Shown: positions 35,547-44,472 of the stretch, one piece after another
Layout: each line of letters begins with the position of its first letter
How positions within the stretch are numbered: position 1 is the stretch's first letter
The notes under the pieces: generated by a model
The model's database searches: none
What the model saw: the letters and a program-made list of their open reading frames with translations, nothing else
What the model was told of the DNA's origin: nothing
NCBI GenBank assembly: GCA_027343695.1
Contig: DAHWKJ010000063.1
Location: forward strand, 42,674 to 106,673
Source: Sulfobacillus sp.
Lineage (GTDB): Bacteria; Bacillota; Sulfobacillia; Sulfobacillales; Sulfobacillaceae
Direction of reading: 5' to 3'
Length of the DNA: 64,000 bases
Translations under genes and position numbers: made by a program

Positions 35547-37138
35547 GTCTCGACATGGTGTTTTAACCAGCGTCCCCGCGGTGTCCCCAGATACTGCCCC
35601 CCGTCCACTACCAAATGGCCCTCTTGATACACCTGATAGATCCCACTTGGGGAGCTAGGAAGCCCCCCATACGTACCGGTGTCCGCAATCGTATCGGCGG
35701 AAAACACCACCAAATCCGCCCGATAGCCTTCCCGAATGAGACCGCGTTTTTGGAGACCAAACGTGTCGGCGGGTAGTCCCGTCATTTTATACACCGCCTG
35801 TTCCAACCCTAAAATCGGAACCTCACGCACATAGCGCCCGAGAACACGGGGGAAAGTACCAAAGAGTCGAGGATGTGGGCGCCCCCCAGACCCGGGTGGT
35901 AGCCCATCCGATCCAATCATGGTCCATGGGTAGCGGAGGACTCGCTCTAAATCCTGATCATCCATGCTAAACACAATCATACTGACCCGAAGGTCCTCTT
36001 GCACCAAAATGTGGAACAATGCCGAAACGGGATCCATGTCGAGGCACTTAGCCGCTTCAGCGAGGGTTTGGCCCTCGTACTCATGATCCGCCGTGGTACA
36101 GAGCAAGATCCCATCCACTCCGGCACTCTCCAAATGATTTTCCCATCCCGGTAACCCTTCTTCGATATCACGGCGAATCTGGCGTTGCGTGGAGGGATCG
36201 GTAAGCCTCCGGATTGTAGCATCATGGCCTCCCACTTCCGTCCACGACGGTAAACACGCCGTCAGCATCGTGGACGACGCCGTGTAGGGATACACATCAA
36301 GACGCACTGCTTGACCTGCGGCGCGAGCACGATCGACGGCTGCGAGCGTCTTAACCGTCTTACCCCAATTCTGGGAGCCCGCTGCCTTATGATGCGAAAG
36401 TTGAACCGCCACATTGGCCTCTCGGCCAATCTCTAAGGCTTCCGCAACGCTTTCCTCTAAGAGCAGAGATTCACCTCTTAGATGCGACGCATAGAGGCCA
36501 TGCTCAAGCTGGCGGCACAAGTCGATAATCTCTTCGGTTGGAGTGAAGGTCCCCGGAGGATAGATCAATCCTGTCGACAGACCAAATGCTCCTGCATCCA
36601 TCGCAGCTCGTAATGCCTGGTGCATTCGCTGACGTTCGCGGTCGGTGGGTGTCCGATCCTCTAGCCCCATAGCCATGATCCGTAGGGTTCCCTGCCCTAC
36701 CAAAGGTGCCACGTGAGTCACCAAACCTCGAGTCTCTGCGCTCTGCCAAAAATCTCGGAAGGATTCCCCGGACCATACCGTTGCGGGGAACAGCCGGCCG
36801 GCATAGGCGGCTAGCTCATCGCGATAGAGATCCGAACGTGGAGCCAGTGTCATTCCACAATTTCCGGTCACTTCGGTGGTCACGCCTTGTAAGATTTTAG
36901 ACGTGTCGTGATGTCCGAGAAACGCGGCATTATCTGCATGCGAATGCACATCGATGAAGCCTGGGGCGAGGACACGTCCTCCCACATCCACGACCACCGC
37001 ATTGGAAGGATGTGTCTCCCCTATTGCCGAAATGCGGGTAATAGATCCATCTGCCATCCATACCTCACCCAGAAAAGCGTCGCAGCCACTGCCGTCTACA
37101 ATAAGTGCGTCGGTTAAAATCGTGACGGAATCGGTCAT
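35543..37138 (-). CDS. N-acyl-D-amino-acid deacylase (D-aminoacylase) family
   Basis: A 531-residue amidohydrolase-superfamily enzyme expected to release D-amino acids from N-acyl derivatives or related dipeptides. FIDVHSHADN carries the metal-binding HxH, GNCGMTLAP the conserved Cys of D-aminoacylases, LYASHLRGE and QLSHHKAAG further metal-site residues, and IGSDGLPPG the Asp. ATG 37138 has GGAGG 6 bases upstream. A good promoter lies at 37226-37254. It could recycle D-amino acids from the cell wall. Confidence 0.87.
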   Translation of the reverse strand: MTDSVTILTDALIVDGSGCDAFLGEVWMADGSITRISAIGETHPSNAVVVDVGGRVLAPGFIDVHSHADNAAFLGHHDTSKILQGVTTEVTGNCGMTLAPRSDLYRDELAAYAGRLFPATVWSGESFRDFWQSAETRGLVTHVAPLVGQGTLRIMAMGLEDRTPTDRERQRMHQALRAAMDAGAFGLSTGLIYPPGTFTPTEEIIDLCRQLEHGLYASHLRGESLLLEESVAEALEIGREANVAVQLSHHKAAGSQNWGKTVKTLAAVDRARAAGQAVRLDVYPYTASSTMLTACLPSWTEVGGHDATIRRLTDPSTQRQIRRDIEEGLPGWENHLESAGVDGILLCTTADHEYEGQTLAEAAKCLDMDPVSALFHILVQEDLRVSMIVFSMDDQDLERVLRYPWTMIGSDGLPPGSGGRPHPRLFGTFPRVLGRYVREVPILGLEQAVYKMTGLPADTFGLQKRGLIREGYRADLVVFSADTIADTGTYGGLPSSPSGIYQVYQEGHLVVDGGQYLGTPRGRWLKHHVET

Positions 37139-37225
37139 AGTAGGCCTCCAAAGCAATATGGTGGGAAAACCCTCTCAAACTACCAGAACGATGATGATTA
37201 TGGGGAAACCTTTCTCACGATGTGA

Positions 37226-37254
37226 AGTATATCCCCCCGCTTCGGCGCCGACAA
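37226..37254 (-). promoter_or_regulatory. Sigma-A-type promoter of the deacylase gene
   Basis: On the minus strand TTGTCG (37249-37254), a 17-base spacer and TATACT (37226-37231) make a well-formed -35/-10 pair about 88 bases before the deacylase start. Confidence 0.6.
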
Positions 37255-37353
37255 TACTAGAAGATCAAGCATCACCCGATAGATTAGCAACAATCATCCA
37301 TGTGTCCGGGACAGCCCCGTGGAGCCAATACGATGGGTCCGAATCCCCGTTCC

Positions 37354-38556
37354 TCATATGGATGTATCATCAAACATAGCCACACGGGTGCGCTTAGTCT
37401 GGTGCTTGCGCCTATACATATCGCGGTCAGCCTCGGCCACTAATTGGTCAAACGGCGACCCTGATAGCCCATGAGCCCATCCTAGACTCACACTAATAGG
37501 TAGCCGAAATTCTCGGTCTCCGTTGTGGATTCGTATGGGTTCGTGTTCGAGAGCCTGGATGAACCGCGGAATCAATCCCTCCCGATCAGAGGATCGTGCG
37601 CCCGGCATAATGACCATAAACTCATCACCCCCAGCCCGCACCACCTGGTCCGGGTCTCGGCATACGCCACGCAAGCGGGCCACCACTTCGTGGAGCACTT
37701 GATCCCCCACGCTATGCCCATAGGTATCGTTTATCGACTTAAATCGGTCCACATCACCATAGACCAGCGCGACCTCGCCTTTGTGAAGCGCCTGCCATCC
37801 GTAGGCATCTCCAAAGAGCCGGGTTCCGGCCCCGGTGACCGTATCCACATTAAGTTTCCGGTGGGTTCCTCGGACTTCACGAGACAATTCCCCCCACAAA
37901 ATTCCCAAAACCGCAAACCCAACCACCCAAAGGGTCGGGTACGGCGTCTTGTGATTTTGAACCCAGACGCTATCGTTAAATACAAACGGCACCGACAGAA
38001 TCACGGCGAAACCATACCATCGCATCCGCGGGAGGCGCCGGAAAAAAATCGCCCAGGCCAGAATCGCCACCAGCACTGCGACTCCCCCGCCATAGACTAC
38101 TGCATGCGCGGCCGTTAATTCCCACGGTGGATCAATATGGCCGATCCAATAACCGTCAGGGACTCGACGCATGCGGTAAAGCGCTTGGACGCCGGGCCAC
38201 AGCGATCCGACCAGAAAGGCGATGCCCACAATCCACAGAATACGGATAACCTGATGCCAGACCCGCCATACCCCCAGGGTCAAGAGTCCCGCCTCGATCA
38301 GACCCAATATCGCCAAAAAAGCGGTCGGAAGGTACATCCGATCCCACCAGGCTGCGGACATCGCGTTGTGGGCTCCCAACAAACCCGCCGAAACCGTCCA
38401 AAATAACATGCCGACAAACGTTGTCCGGCTGAAAGTACGAGCGATTGGCGCCCAGTGACTGCGGCGATAGATGAAAAAGCCGCCGGACGCCATCCCGTTA
38501 CACACGGCTAAAATCCAAAGCGGCACGGCTGCAAGAGGAATCGTGATATTGCCCAT
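37354..38556 (-). CDS. Membrane diguanylate cyclase (GGDEF)
   Basis: A 400-residue protein with about seven N-terminal membrane helices and a C-terminal GGDEF domain that makes c-di-GMP from two GTP. The active loop RAGGDEFMVIMPG is intact. An inhibitory I-site, RDPD, sits exactly five residues before GGDEF, so product inhibition is likely. ATG 38556 has AGGAGAGGG upstream; the frame reaches 38631. It may sense a membrane or small-ligand signal through the helical bundle. Confidence 0.88.
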   Translation of the reverse strand: MGNITIPLAAVPLWILAVCNGMASGGFFIYRRSHWAPIARTFSRTTFVGMLFWTVSAGLLGAHNAMSAAWWDRMYLPTAFLAILGLIEAGLLTLGVWRVWHQVIRILWIVGIAFLVGSLWPGVQALYRMRRVPDGYWIGHIDPPWELTAAHAVVYGGGVAVLVAILAWAIFFRRLPRMRWYGFAVILSVPFVFNDSVWVQNHKTPYPTLWVVGFAVLGILWGELSREVRGTHRKLNVDTVTGAGTRLFGDAYGWQALHKGEVALVYGDVDRFKSINDTYGHSVGDQVLHEVVARLRGVCRDPDQVVRAGGDEFMVIMPGARSSDREGLIPRFIQALEHEPIRIHNGDREFRLPISVSLGWAHGLSGSPFDQLVAEADRDMYRRKHQTKRTRVAMFDDTSI

Positions 38557-38777
38557 GCTTCCCTCTCCTTTTCCGCGCCCACCAATCGACACTAAATTGC
38601 TGACTTCGGCAAATTCTTCACCCACTAACAAATATCCTTTAAATCAGCCGGAATTTCTCTAACCAACGAGATGCTTTAAACCCTTTAAGGCTACCTTCCA
38701 CGATGCAATACCTCTACAATGAGGATAAATACCGATAATGGTCATGAATTGAGTACTGGAACAAAGGAGTGAACAGC

Positions 38778-39170
38778 TTGCCGCGTATTTACCAAATAGG
38801 CCTGGCCGTGGTGGTCGCAGCCTTGGGACTCTATTTGACGATCCTCCATTACACCGGGGTACCCGTGGGTTGCCCCCCCATCCCTGCCACCGGCGGACTA
38901 GTGAACTGCCAAGCCGTATTGACCTCTCCCGGCAGCGTCATTTTGGGCGTCCCGTTGGCGCTTTGGGGAAGCCTCTGGGCTTTGGCTAGCCTCATAGGGA
39001 AGCGCCTACGCATCATGTGGACGGGATGCGGAGTGTTAGGGCTACTATGGGCCTGGATTCATGAATGGCAGGTCGGACACCTCTGTCTGTGGTGCACGGC
39101 CATGCAAATTGGTGTGCTCCTAATTCTCGTCACCCTGTGGTATCCCCGACGAGTAGTCCAAGAGTCTTAA
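38778..39170 (+). CDS. Vitamin K epoxide reductase (VKOR) family protein
   Basis: A 130-residue membrane protein with four helices, which in bacteria reoxidises a DsbA-like thioredoxin using quinone so that disulfide bonds form outside the cytoplasm. The loop Cys pair (GCPPIPATGGLVNCQAVLTS) is followed by GVPLALWG and the quinone-side CLWC motif with TAMQ. No thioredoxin domain is fused and no DsbA gene is nearby. TTG 38778 is chosen because AAAGGAG lies 8 bases before it, while GTG 38769 falls inside that site. Confidence 0.83.
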   Translation: MPRIYQIGLAVVVAALGLYLTILHYTGVPVGCPPIPATGGLVNCQAVLTSPGSVILGVPLALWGSLWALASLIGKRLRIMWTGCGVLGLLWAWIHEWQVGHLCLWCTAMQIGVLLILVTLWYPRRVVQES

Positions 39171-39179
39171 ACCCCCGGC

Positions 39180-40130
39180 TCAGCGCGTCATGGCATAGCC
39201 GGGGTCGACCACAATACCGATCTTGCCTTCTGGATGCCCCTCCTGGCTCAAGCGATGCGCCGCCGCTATATCCTCCAATGAAAAGACATGCCCCACGGCA
39301 GGCCGCATCTTCCCTTGCTCAAAGAGATACCCTAAAGCCTCTAATTTCTTCCCATCTGGTTCAAGAAAGAACCAGTGTGCGAAGACCCCATATGCTTGAG
39401 CAATTTCGGCATCGGGCGGTTTCGCAATCGACACTAAGGTCCCTCCACGCTTCAACACGGTATAGCTTTGGTCTTGGACCGAACCGCCGATGGTATCGAG
39501 GACCAGGTCCACATTGTATACCGTGGCACTAAAGGATTCGGTATGGTAATCAATGACCCGATCAGCACCCAAGTGCATGACATAATCCTGGCGTGCAGCG
39601 CTCGCGGTCGCAATCACTTCGGCCCCAAAAGCCTTTGCCAATTGCACCGCGTAGCTACCAACACCTCCTGCGCCACCATGCACCAAGACGCGCTGACGAG
39701 CCTGAACCTTTCCGATTTCCACCAGAGCCTCCCAGGCTGTGAGTCCCGCCAACGGAATACTAGCCGCCTCCAGGTAGGTGAGATTGGAAGGTTTGAACGC
39801 AACCAACCCCTCGGCCACCACCACCAATTCCGCATAGGTACCGGGTCGATGGGTGGCCGGTCGACTAAAAACCGCATCCCCCACATTAAATTGCGTCACT
39901 TTGGACCCTACCTTTTCGACCACACCCGCTGCATCCCAGCCCAGCACCGCGGGAAACCGGGACGGCAATCTAGGTGCCAACCTACCTTGGCGGACTTTCC
40001 AATCTACGGGATTGACGGATGTCGCATAAATCTTGATCTGGACGTCTAGAGGTCCCATGATGTCGGGCTCTAGTTCCGCCTTATGGAATACCTCAGGTTC
40101 CCCGTATTCGTCAATGATCATCGCGTACAT
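39180..40130 (-). CDS. Zinc-type/quinone oxidoreductase (MDR family)
   Basis: A 316-residue NADPH:quinone-reductase-like member of the medium-chain dehydrogenases. NPVDWKVRQG and PAVLGWDAAGVV are typical of the zinc-free quinone reductase branch, RVLVHGGAGGVGSYAVQLA is the NADP-binding loop, and no structural Cys cluster is present. AGAGGC precedes ATG 40130. It lies next to msrA in the same direction, which suggests a redox-stress role. Confidence 0.85.
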   Translation of the reverse strand: MYAMIIDEYGEPEVFHKAELEPDIMGPLDVQIKIYATSVNPVDWKVRQGRLAPRLPSRFPAVLGWDAAGVVEKVGSKVTQFNVGDAVFSRPATHRPGTYAELVVVAEGLVAFKPSNLTYLEAASIPLAGLTAWEALVEIGKVQARQRVLVHGGAGGVGSYAVQLAKAFGAEVIATASAARQDYVMHLGADRVIDYHTESFSATVYNVDLVLDTIGGSVQDQSYTVLKRGGTLVSIAKPPDAEIAQAYGVFAHWFFLEPDGKKLEALGYLFEQGKMRPAVGHVFSLEDIAAAHRLSQEGHPEGKIGIVVDPGYAMTR

Positions 40131-40166
40131 TAAAGTCGCCTCTTTCAGCTGGTGACGATGTCGGAA

Positions 40167-40694
40167 TTAATCTTGGCCCCAGTGACTGACAATAAAGCGA
40201 TCGCGGCCGGACCCACGTCGATATCGCGAGTAGTGTGCTGGGTTGGTCTTATAAAAATCCTGGTGGTACGATTCCGCCTCATAAAACGGCCCTGCAGGCA
40301 AAATCTCGGTGACGATAGGGGACGGGAATCGGCCGCTTTGAGCCAACGTCGCCATGGAATCCATGGCTTGGTCTCGCTGTTCATCATTGGTATAGTAGAT
40401 TGCCGTTTGATAGGAGTCGCCGCGATCGTAAAACTGTCCCCCCGCATCGGTTGGATCAATCTGATGCCAAAAAATCTCCAGAAGTTTGGCATAACTAATG
40501 ACTTCCGGGTCGAATGTAATCCGTACCGCTTCCCGATGCCCCGTGGTGTGGGAACACACCTCCTCGTACGTTGGATTCTCCTTATGCCCTCCGGTGTAAC
40601 CGGAAACCACGTCAATCACGCCGGGCCATTCATCGAAAGGATGCACCATACACCAAAAGCATCCTCCGGCAAAAATCGCGGTCGCATACGGCAT
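40167..40694 (-). CDS. msrA: Peptide-methionine (S)-S-oxide reductase
   Basis: Repairs methionine S-sulfoxide in proteins with thioredoxin. The protein has 175 residues and the catalytic GGCFWC motif near the N-terminus, followed by the signature [12 protein letters not shown] and [14 protein letters not shown]. The rest ([26 protein letters not shown]) is highly typical. ATG 40694 has AAGGAAG upstream; six extra codons in frame are rejected. No msrB was seen nearby. Confidence 0.94.
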   Translation of the reverse strand: MPYATAIFAGGCFWCMVHPFDEWPGVIDVVSGYTGGHKENPTYEEVCSHTTGHREAVRITFDPEVISYAKLLEIFWHQIDPTDAGGQFYDRGDSYQTAIYYTNDEQRDQAMDSMATLAQSGRFPSPIVTEILPAGPFYEAESYHQDFYKTNPAHYSRYRRGSGRDRFIVSHWGQD

Positions 40695-40762
40695 TGAGCT
40701 TCCTTTATTCAAAGGTCATTCCACCTTTCCTGACTAGAACCTTCAAAGTCGACCCTCTAGCC

Positions 40763-41941
40763 TCATTGTACCCCACCGAGCCCCCTCACGGGATGCCTTC
40801 GATACACCACGACCGCGATGACAAGGCCCACGGCCACCAATCCCGCCGCGGTCCACGGCATAAAATGCGGCCCGCCTTGAGCCTCAACACCCCCAATCAG
40901 GAGCCCTCCCAAAAATGTCGCGAGGCCACTGGCTCCATTGATCATGCCCATGGCGGCCCCATGAATCTCGCCGGGAATCGACTCCGCGACGGCCCGTTGG
41001 ATGCCGATGTTCAATAATGGGTATAGGGGCAGGGCAAATGCTCCCACCACAATCCACGTATAGGGTACGACCGACATGACCACGTACATCACGACGTAGA
41101 CCACCAGGACCCGAGTCAAGAGGCTTTTCCCACCCCAGCGATCCGACCAGCGCCCAATGCGAGACGCCATCAGCCATCCGAGTCCGGTACTAATGGCGGC
41201 ACTCCAACCCACCCAGCCCACAGGGATGTTTAGAATTCGAAGGAAGAGTCCAAAGTTTGTGAAGAAGCCTTCATTACCGGCGTAGGCTAGGAAAAACGGT
41301 AAGACCAGTAGTAACATGAGGCCACGGTGTCCCGGTCGGTCCGCACCTCCCTGATGTGACGGGGCGGCATTTAAAAGACCCGGCCTCATTTTCGGTTGTC
41401 GTGCGATGAGGAGCAACGGAATCCCTAACATCGCCGCCAAAACCAACATCAGATCCCCGTAGCTATGCGTAGAGAGGTCGTACACATACCCTCCCAAAAG
41501 GCCTCCCATCATCCACCCACTGCTCTGCCATTGAAGTCGTGTCGCCAAGCGACGTCCCATATTGCCGCCTTCATGCGTCAAAAACGCCAGCGTCGCTGGC
41601 GCTAAAGCCGATGAACATACCGTAATCAAGCTTACCCCAACGATATACTGCACCGGATCCCGTACCAAAAAGATAGTAACCCCAGATGCTAAGTACCCGC
41701 TGAGGCCCACCAATACGAGGGTCCTTAGACCCATACGGCGTGCTAACTGACCCCACAGCAGGGAGCCCACAAAGGTGGCTAATGCCGGAATGGCCGCCGC
41801 TTGACTGGATACGAAATACCCGGCATGGAGACGCTCATGCAGGTATAAAGGACCGTATCCCAATAAGATCAGCAGATAAAATGCTTCAATCGCTGACGCA
41901 AACAGCAACGCACGACGCAAAGAGATTCCATCCTTCCGCAC
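40763..41941 (-). CDS. MFS transporter
   Basis: A 392-residue major facilitator protein with about 12 helices. The loop ARRMGLRTLVLVGLSG lies between helices 2 and 3, and RIGRWSDRWGGKSLL repeats it in the second half. The GTG start at 41941 has AGGT 8 bases upstream; a TTG eight codons in, behind GGAAGG, is an alternative. Its substrate is unknown. It neighbours the ATP-grasp gene in the same direction. Confidence 0.8.
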   Translation of the reverse strand: MRKDGISLRRALLFASAIEAFYLLILLGYGPLYLHERLHAGYFVSSQAAAIPALATFVGSLLWGQLARRMGLRTLVLVGLSGYLASGVTIFLVRDPVQYIVGVSLITVCSSALAPATLAFLTHEGGNMGRRLATRLQWQSSGWMMGGLLGGYVYDLSTHSYGDLMLVLAAMLGIPLLLIARQPKMRPGLLNAAPSHQGGADRPGHRGLMLLLVLPFFLAYAGNEGFFTNFGLFLRILNIPVGWVGWSAAISTGLGWLMASRIGRWSDRWGGKSLLTRVLVVYVVMYVVMSVVPYTWIVVGAFALPLYPLLNIGIQRAVAESIPGEIHGAAMGMINGASGLATFLGGLLIGGVEAQGGPHFMPWTAAGLVAVGLVIAVVVYRRHPVRGLGGVQ

Positions 41942-42058
41942 TAAAGTAACCTACCGTAACGTTCGCGGGAAACTACAGCCGTTCTTATAAGCCTAGCGGT
42001 TTTCCCATCAAATAGCACCTCGGTATGGATGACTCCTCTAAAAGCGATCAGATGTACG

Positions 42059-43102
42059 TTAGAATGGCAAAGTCCAGTCTTGAGATTGCAATAGATTGGT
42101 GACGAGGTCCGAATAAGACCACCCATAGCTGGCAGCGGCCATAGCCACGAGGGACACGTCCCGATCACGACCCGGTCGGCCGGGTCCCGTCAGGTTCGGC
42201 TTAAAGTTAACATCCATGATGCGATAGACGCCTTCAGGATCTTGTCGCGCGTCAATGCGCAACCAAGCCCGACTGTAGAGTCGCGCCGCGATCGCTTCAC
42301 AATTGCTGACCAATTGCTCCAATGCCCTCGACGACGTATGGTCGACCAAGCTATTGTCGAGTACGGGCACCTCCCCACTATAGGGAATGATCCCGTTCCG
42401 ATGGTATCGACGCATTACGGGAGGTAGTGCCCAATATCCAGAGACCTTTCTGACCCGATTATCGATAACGAAGGATCCCGGCGGCATCACGCTTATCGTA
42501 ACTTCCTCACCCGGCAAGTATTCTTCCACAACGAAAGCGTCGAGGCATTTATCCCCCGGGGCCAAGGCCGGGATATCGTTCCGGCTCACGATCCGTTGTA
42601 CCCCTTGACTCCCGCGTCCCCGTCTCGGTTTCAGGACCAAAGGCAGCACCGTTGGCACAACATCTAAGAAACGTAGCGTCCACATATTCGGCACCGGAAA
42701 TTGGTGGCTACGAAGCCATTGATTCATGACCCATTTATCCTCGAACCGGTCGACCAGCGCGATGCTTTGTCCCACCACACCCACATTGTTCGCGAACTCA
42801 GCGAGCGGATGCCCATCATAGAGTGTAGTGTTTGCCCAAAGTAATGACGCCCCCGCATCGAGCGCAGCCTTTATACCATCCCGCTCATCGCCAAATGCCC
42901 AATCGAGATCTCGCGCGGGATCGGCTTCCGAGTTTGGGGTTACCACCGAAACCCCACCTTGTCGCAACGCGTACGCAATATCAGCCGCACTATCCCGATA
43001 CCCACCCGGTTTGGCTGGCTTCCGTATCCCCCCTTGGGAGGGTGTGGGGCTACTCTGATATAACACCGCCACCACGCGATCGTGCACACTTGAAGGCTTC
43101 AT
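42059..43102 (-). CDS. ATP-grasp ligase-like protein
   Basis: A 347-residue ATP-grasp enzyme that would join a carboxylate to an amine or thiol using ATP. PLVLKPRRGRGSQGVQRI holds the ATP-clamping Lys and glycine loop, VEEYLPGEEVTISV the central strand, and MDVNFKPNLTGPG the metal-binding D-x-N. The layout resembles D-Ala-D-Ala ligase, but the N-terminal domain is different. AGAGGA lies before ATG 43102. A short inverted repeat (TTGTTC, 7 bases, GAACAA) at 43179-43197 lies upstream and may be an operator. The product is unknown. Confidence 0.8.
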   Translation of the reverse strand: MKPSSVHDRVVAVLYQSSPTPSQGGIRKPAKPGGYRDSAADIAYALRQGGVSVVTPNSEADPARDLDWAFGDERDGIKAALDAGASLLWANTTLYDGHPLAEFANNVGVVGQSIALVDRFEDKWVMNQWLRSHQFPVPNMWTLRFLDVVPTVLPLVLKPRRGRGSQGVQRIVSRNDIPALAPGDKCLDAFVVEEYLPGEEVTISVMPPGSFVIDNRVRKVSGYWALPPVMRRYHRNGIIPYSGEVPVLDNSLVDHTSSRALEQLVSNCEAIAARLYSRAWLRIDARQDPEGVYRIMDVNFKPNLTGPGRPGRDRDVSLVAMAAASYGWSYSDLVTNLLQSQDWTLPF

Positions 43103-43314
43103 AAGTCCTCTTCTCCGTTTCCAATCGGATACTTAATCTCCTCCATCACAGTTGAGTACTGACGGAAGGCGCTACAATTTGTTCTAACAACGAACAAGGA
43201 TCCTTGAGCGTTCGATGGAGTCAGCCGTGCGCTCGCGGTGTATCTGTCGCCCCCTATCCTCTCGGGCTTTCCCGTTACGCCTAGTCGTGGGAATTTTCAC
43301 CGTGACCGCTACGA

Positions 43315-44451
43315 CTATCGGGGCATCATCCTAGAGATTAACCATCCAATTTCTTCGCCCGCTGTTTCCAAGAGTTCGGAAGCCCTCGTTATCGCGTCAT
43401 GGTGAGACATCGGGCCCGTGACGACCGGAAGCACCAAACACAGACCGCTTTCATGCAAGAAGCGCAGATCCTGGTCACGACTCCCGACCACGGCTATCAC
43501 CGGCTTATGGGCCGCCGCAGCGCTCTGAATAACCAATGCGACGGCTTTCCCCGCTTCGGTTTGGGCATCGATGCGCCCCTCCCCCGTTACCACCCAATCG
43601 TGGGCTTCGATGGTGGCTTCTAATCCTTGCCACGTGGCCACCGTCTTCGCCCCTGGCCGCAAGCTTCCACCGGCTACCAAAATACCGAACCCGATCCCCC
43701 CGGCCGCCCCCGTACCTGGCTCCAACGCTAAAGGCCTTGTCGTCTCGGCATGAACCACATTGGCCCAATGCTCCATTCCCCGTTCCATCTCACCCAGGTA
43801 TTCCCCACCGATGCCTTTTTGAGGTCCGAATAAGGAGACCGCACCCCGATCCCCCAATAACGGTAGCGCCACATCATAGAGACCAATAAGGGGTTTTTGC
43901 AAGGGTGGTACATGATACGCCGCGACCTGATTCAAACGATGCCCAAACGGTTCCACCTCTCGTCCTATGGCGTCTTGCAACCGGGCTCCTATCCCAACCA
44001 GAAACCCAATCCCCCCATCCGTCGACCCGGTCCCGCCTAGAGCCACCCAGACCTCTTCAATATCCGGATGCGCCATCGCCGCATTGACCAGCAAGCCCGT
44101 CCCGAGACTGGTGGTACGATGTCCAGGAGCCTTTCGCAAGTCCTCGGCGACATATCCGGATCCGACCGCTGCCTCGACAATCGCACGCGACCCCCAACGC
44201 ACCCAATACCCGTCGTTTTGGGGATGTCCATAGATATTCACCGTGGCTCCAGGTTCTTTGACGCCGCCCCATTGCAATGCCACGTCGGAGGTGCCTTCTC
44301 CTCCATCGGCCATCGGGATGATCGTCACCTGAATCCTATCCCCGACAGCCCGGGCTACGCCCCGACCCAGCGCATGAGCCACGCCGGACGCATTCAACGC
44401 GCCTTTAAAGGAATCTGGTGCAATTAGAAGCCTTATCTTGTGTGTTTGCAT
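43315..44451 (-). CDS. glxK: Glycerate 2-kinase (GarK/GlxK family)
   Basis: Phosphorylates D-glycerate to 2-phosphoglycerate, linking glyoxylate or photorespiratory-type glycerate to glycolysis. At 378 residues it has the usual length. It begins LLIAPDSFKGALNASGVA and shows MADGGEGT, LGGTGSTDGGIG, GAAGGIGFG and VTGEGRIDAQT, all signatures of this family. GAGGGG precedes ATG 44451. It is probably cotranscribed with the FUSC gene upstream, 21 bases away. Confidence 0.92.
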   Translation of the reverse strand: MQTHKIRLLIAPDSFKGALNASGVAHALGRGVARAVGDRIQVTIIPMADGGEGTSDVALQWGGVKEPGATVNIYGHPQNDGYWVRWGSRAIVEAAVGSGYVAEDLRKAPGHRTTSLGTGLLVNAAMAHPDIEEVWVALGGTGSTDGGIGFLVGIGARLQDAIGREVEPFGHRLNQVAAYHVPPLQKPLIGLYDVALPLLGDRGAVSLFGPQKGIGGEYLGEMERGMEHWANVVHAETTRPLALEPGTGAAGGIGFGILVAGGSLRPGAKTVATWQGLEATIEAHDWVVTGEGRIDAQTEAGKAVALVIQSAAAAHKPVIAVVGSRDQDLRFLHESGLCLVLPVVTGPMSHHDAITRASELLETAGEEIGWLISRMMPR

Positions 44452-44472
44452 CCGGTCAATCCCCTCTACGTG

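Noticed and set aside
43179..43197. TTGTTC/GAACAA repeat as an SOS or other named operator
   Set aside because: It does not match the Bacillus LexA site, and six-base arms arise easily by chance; it was mentioned only as a possible site.
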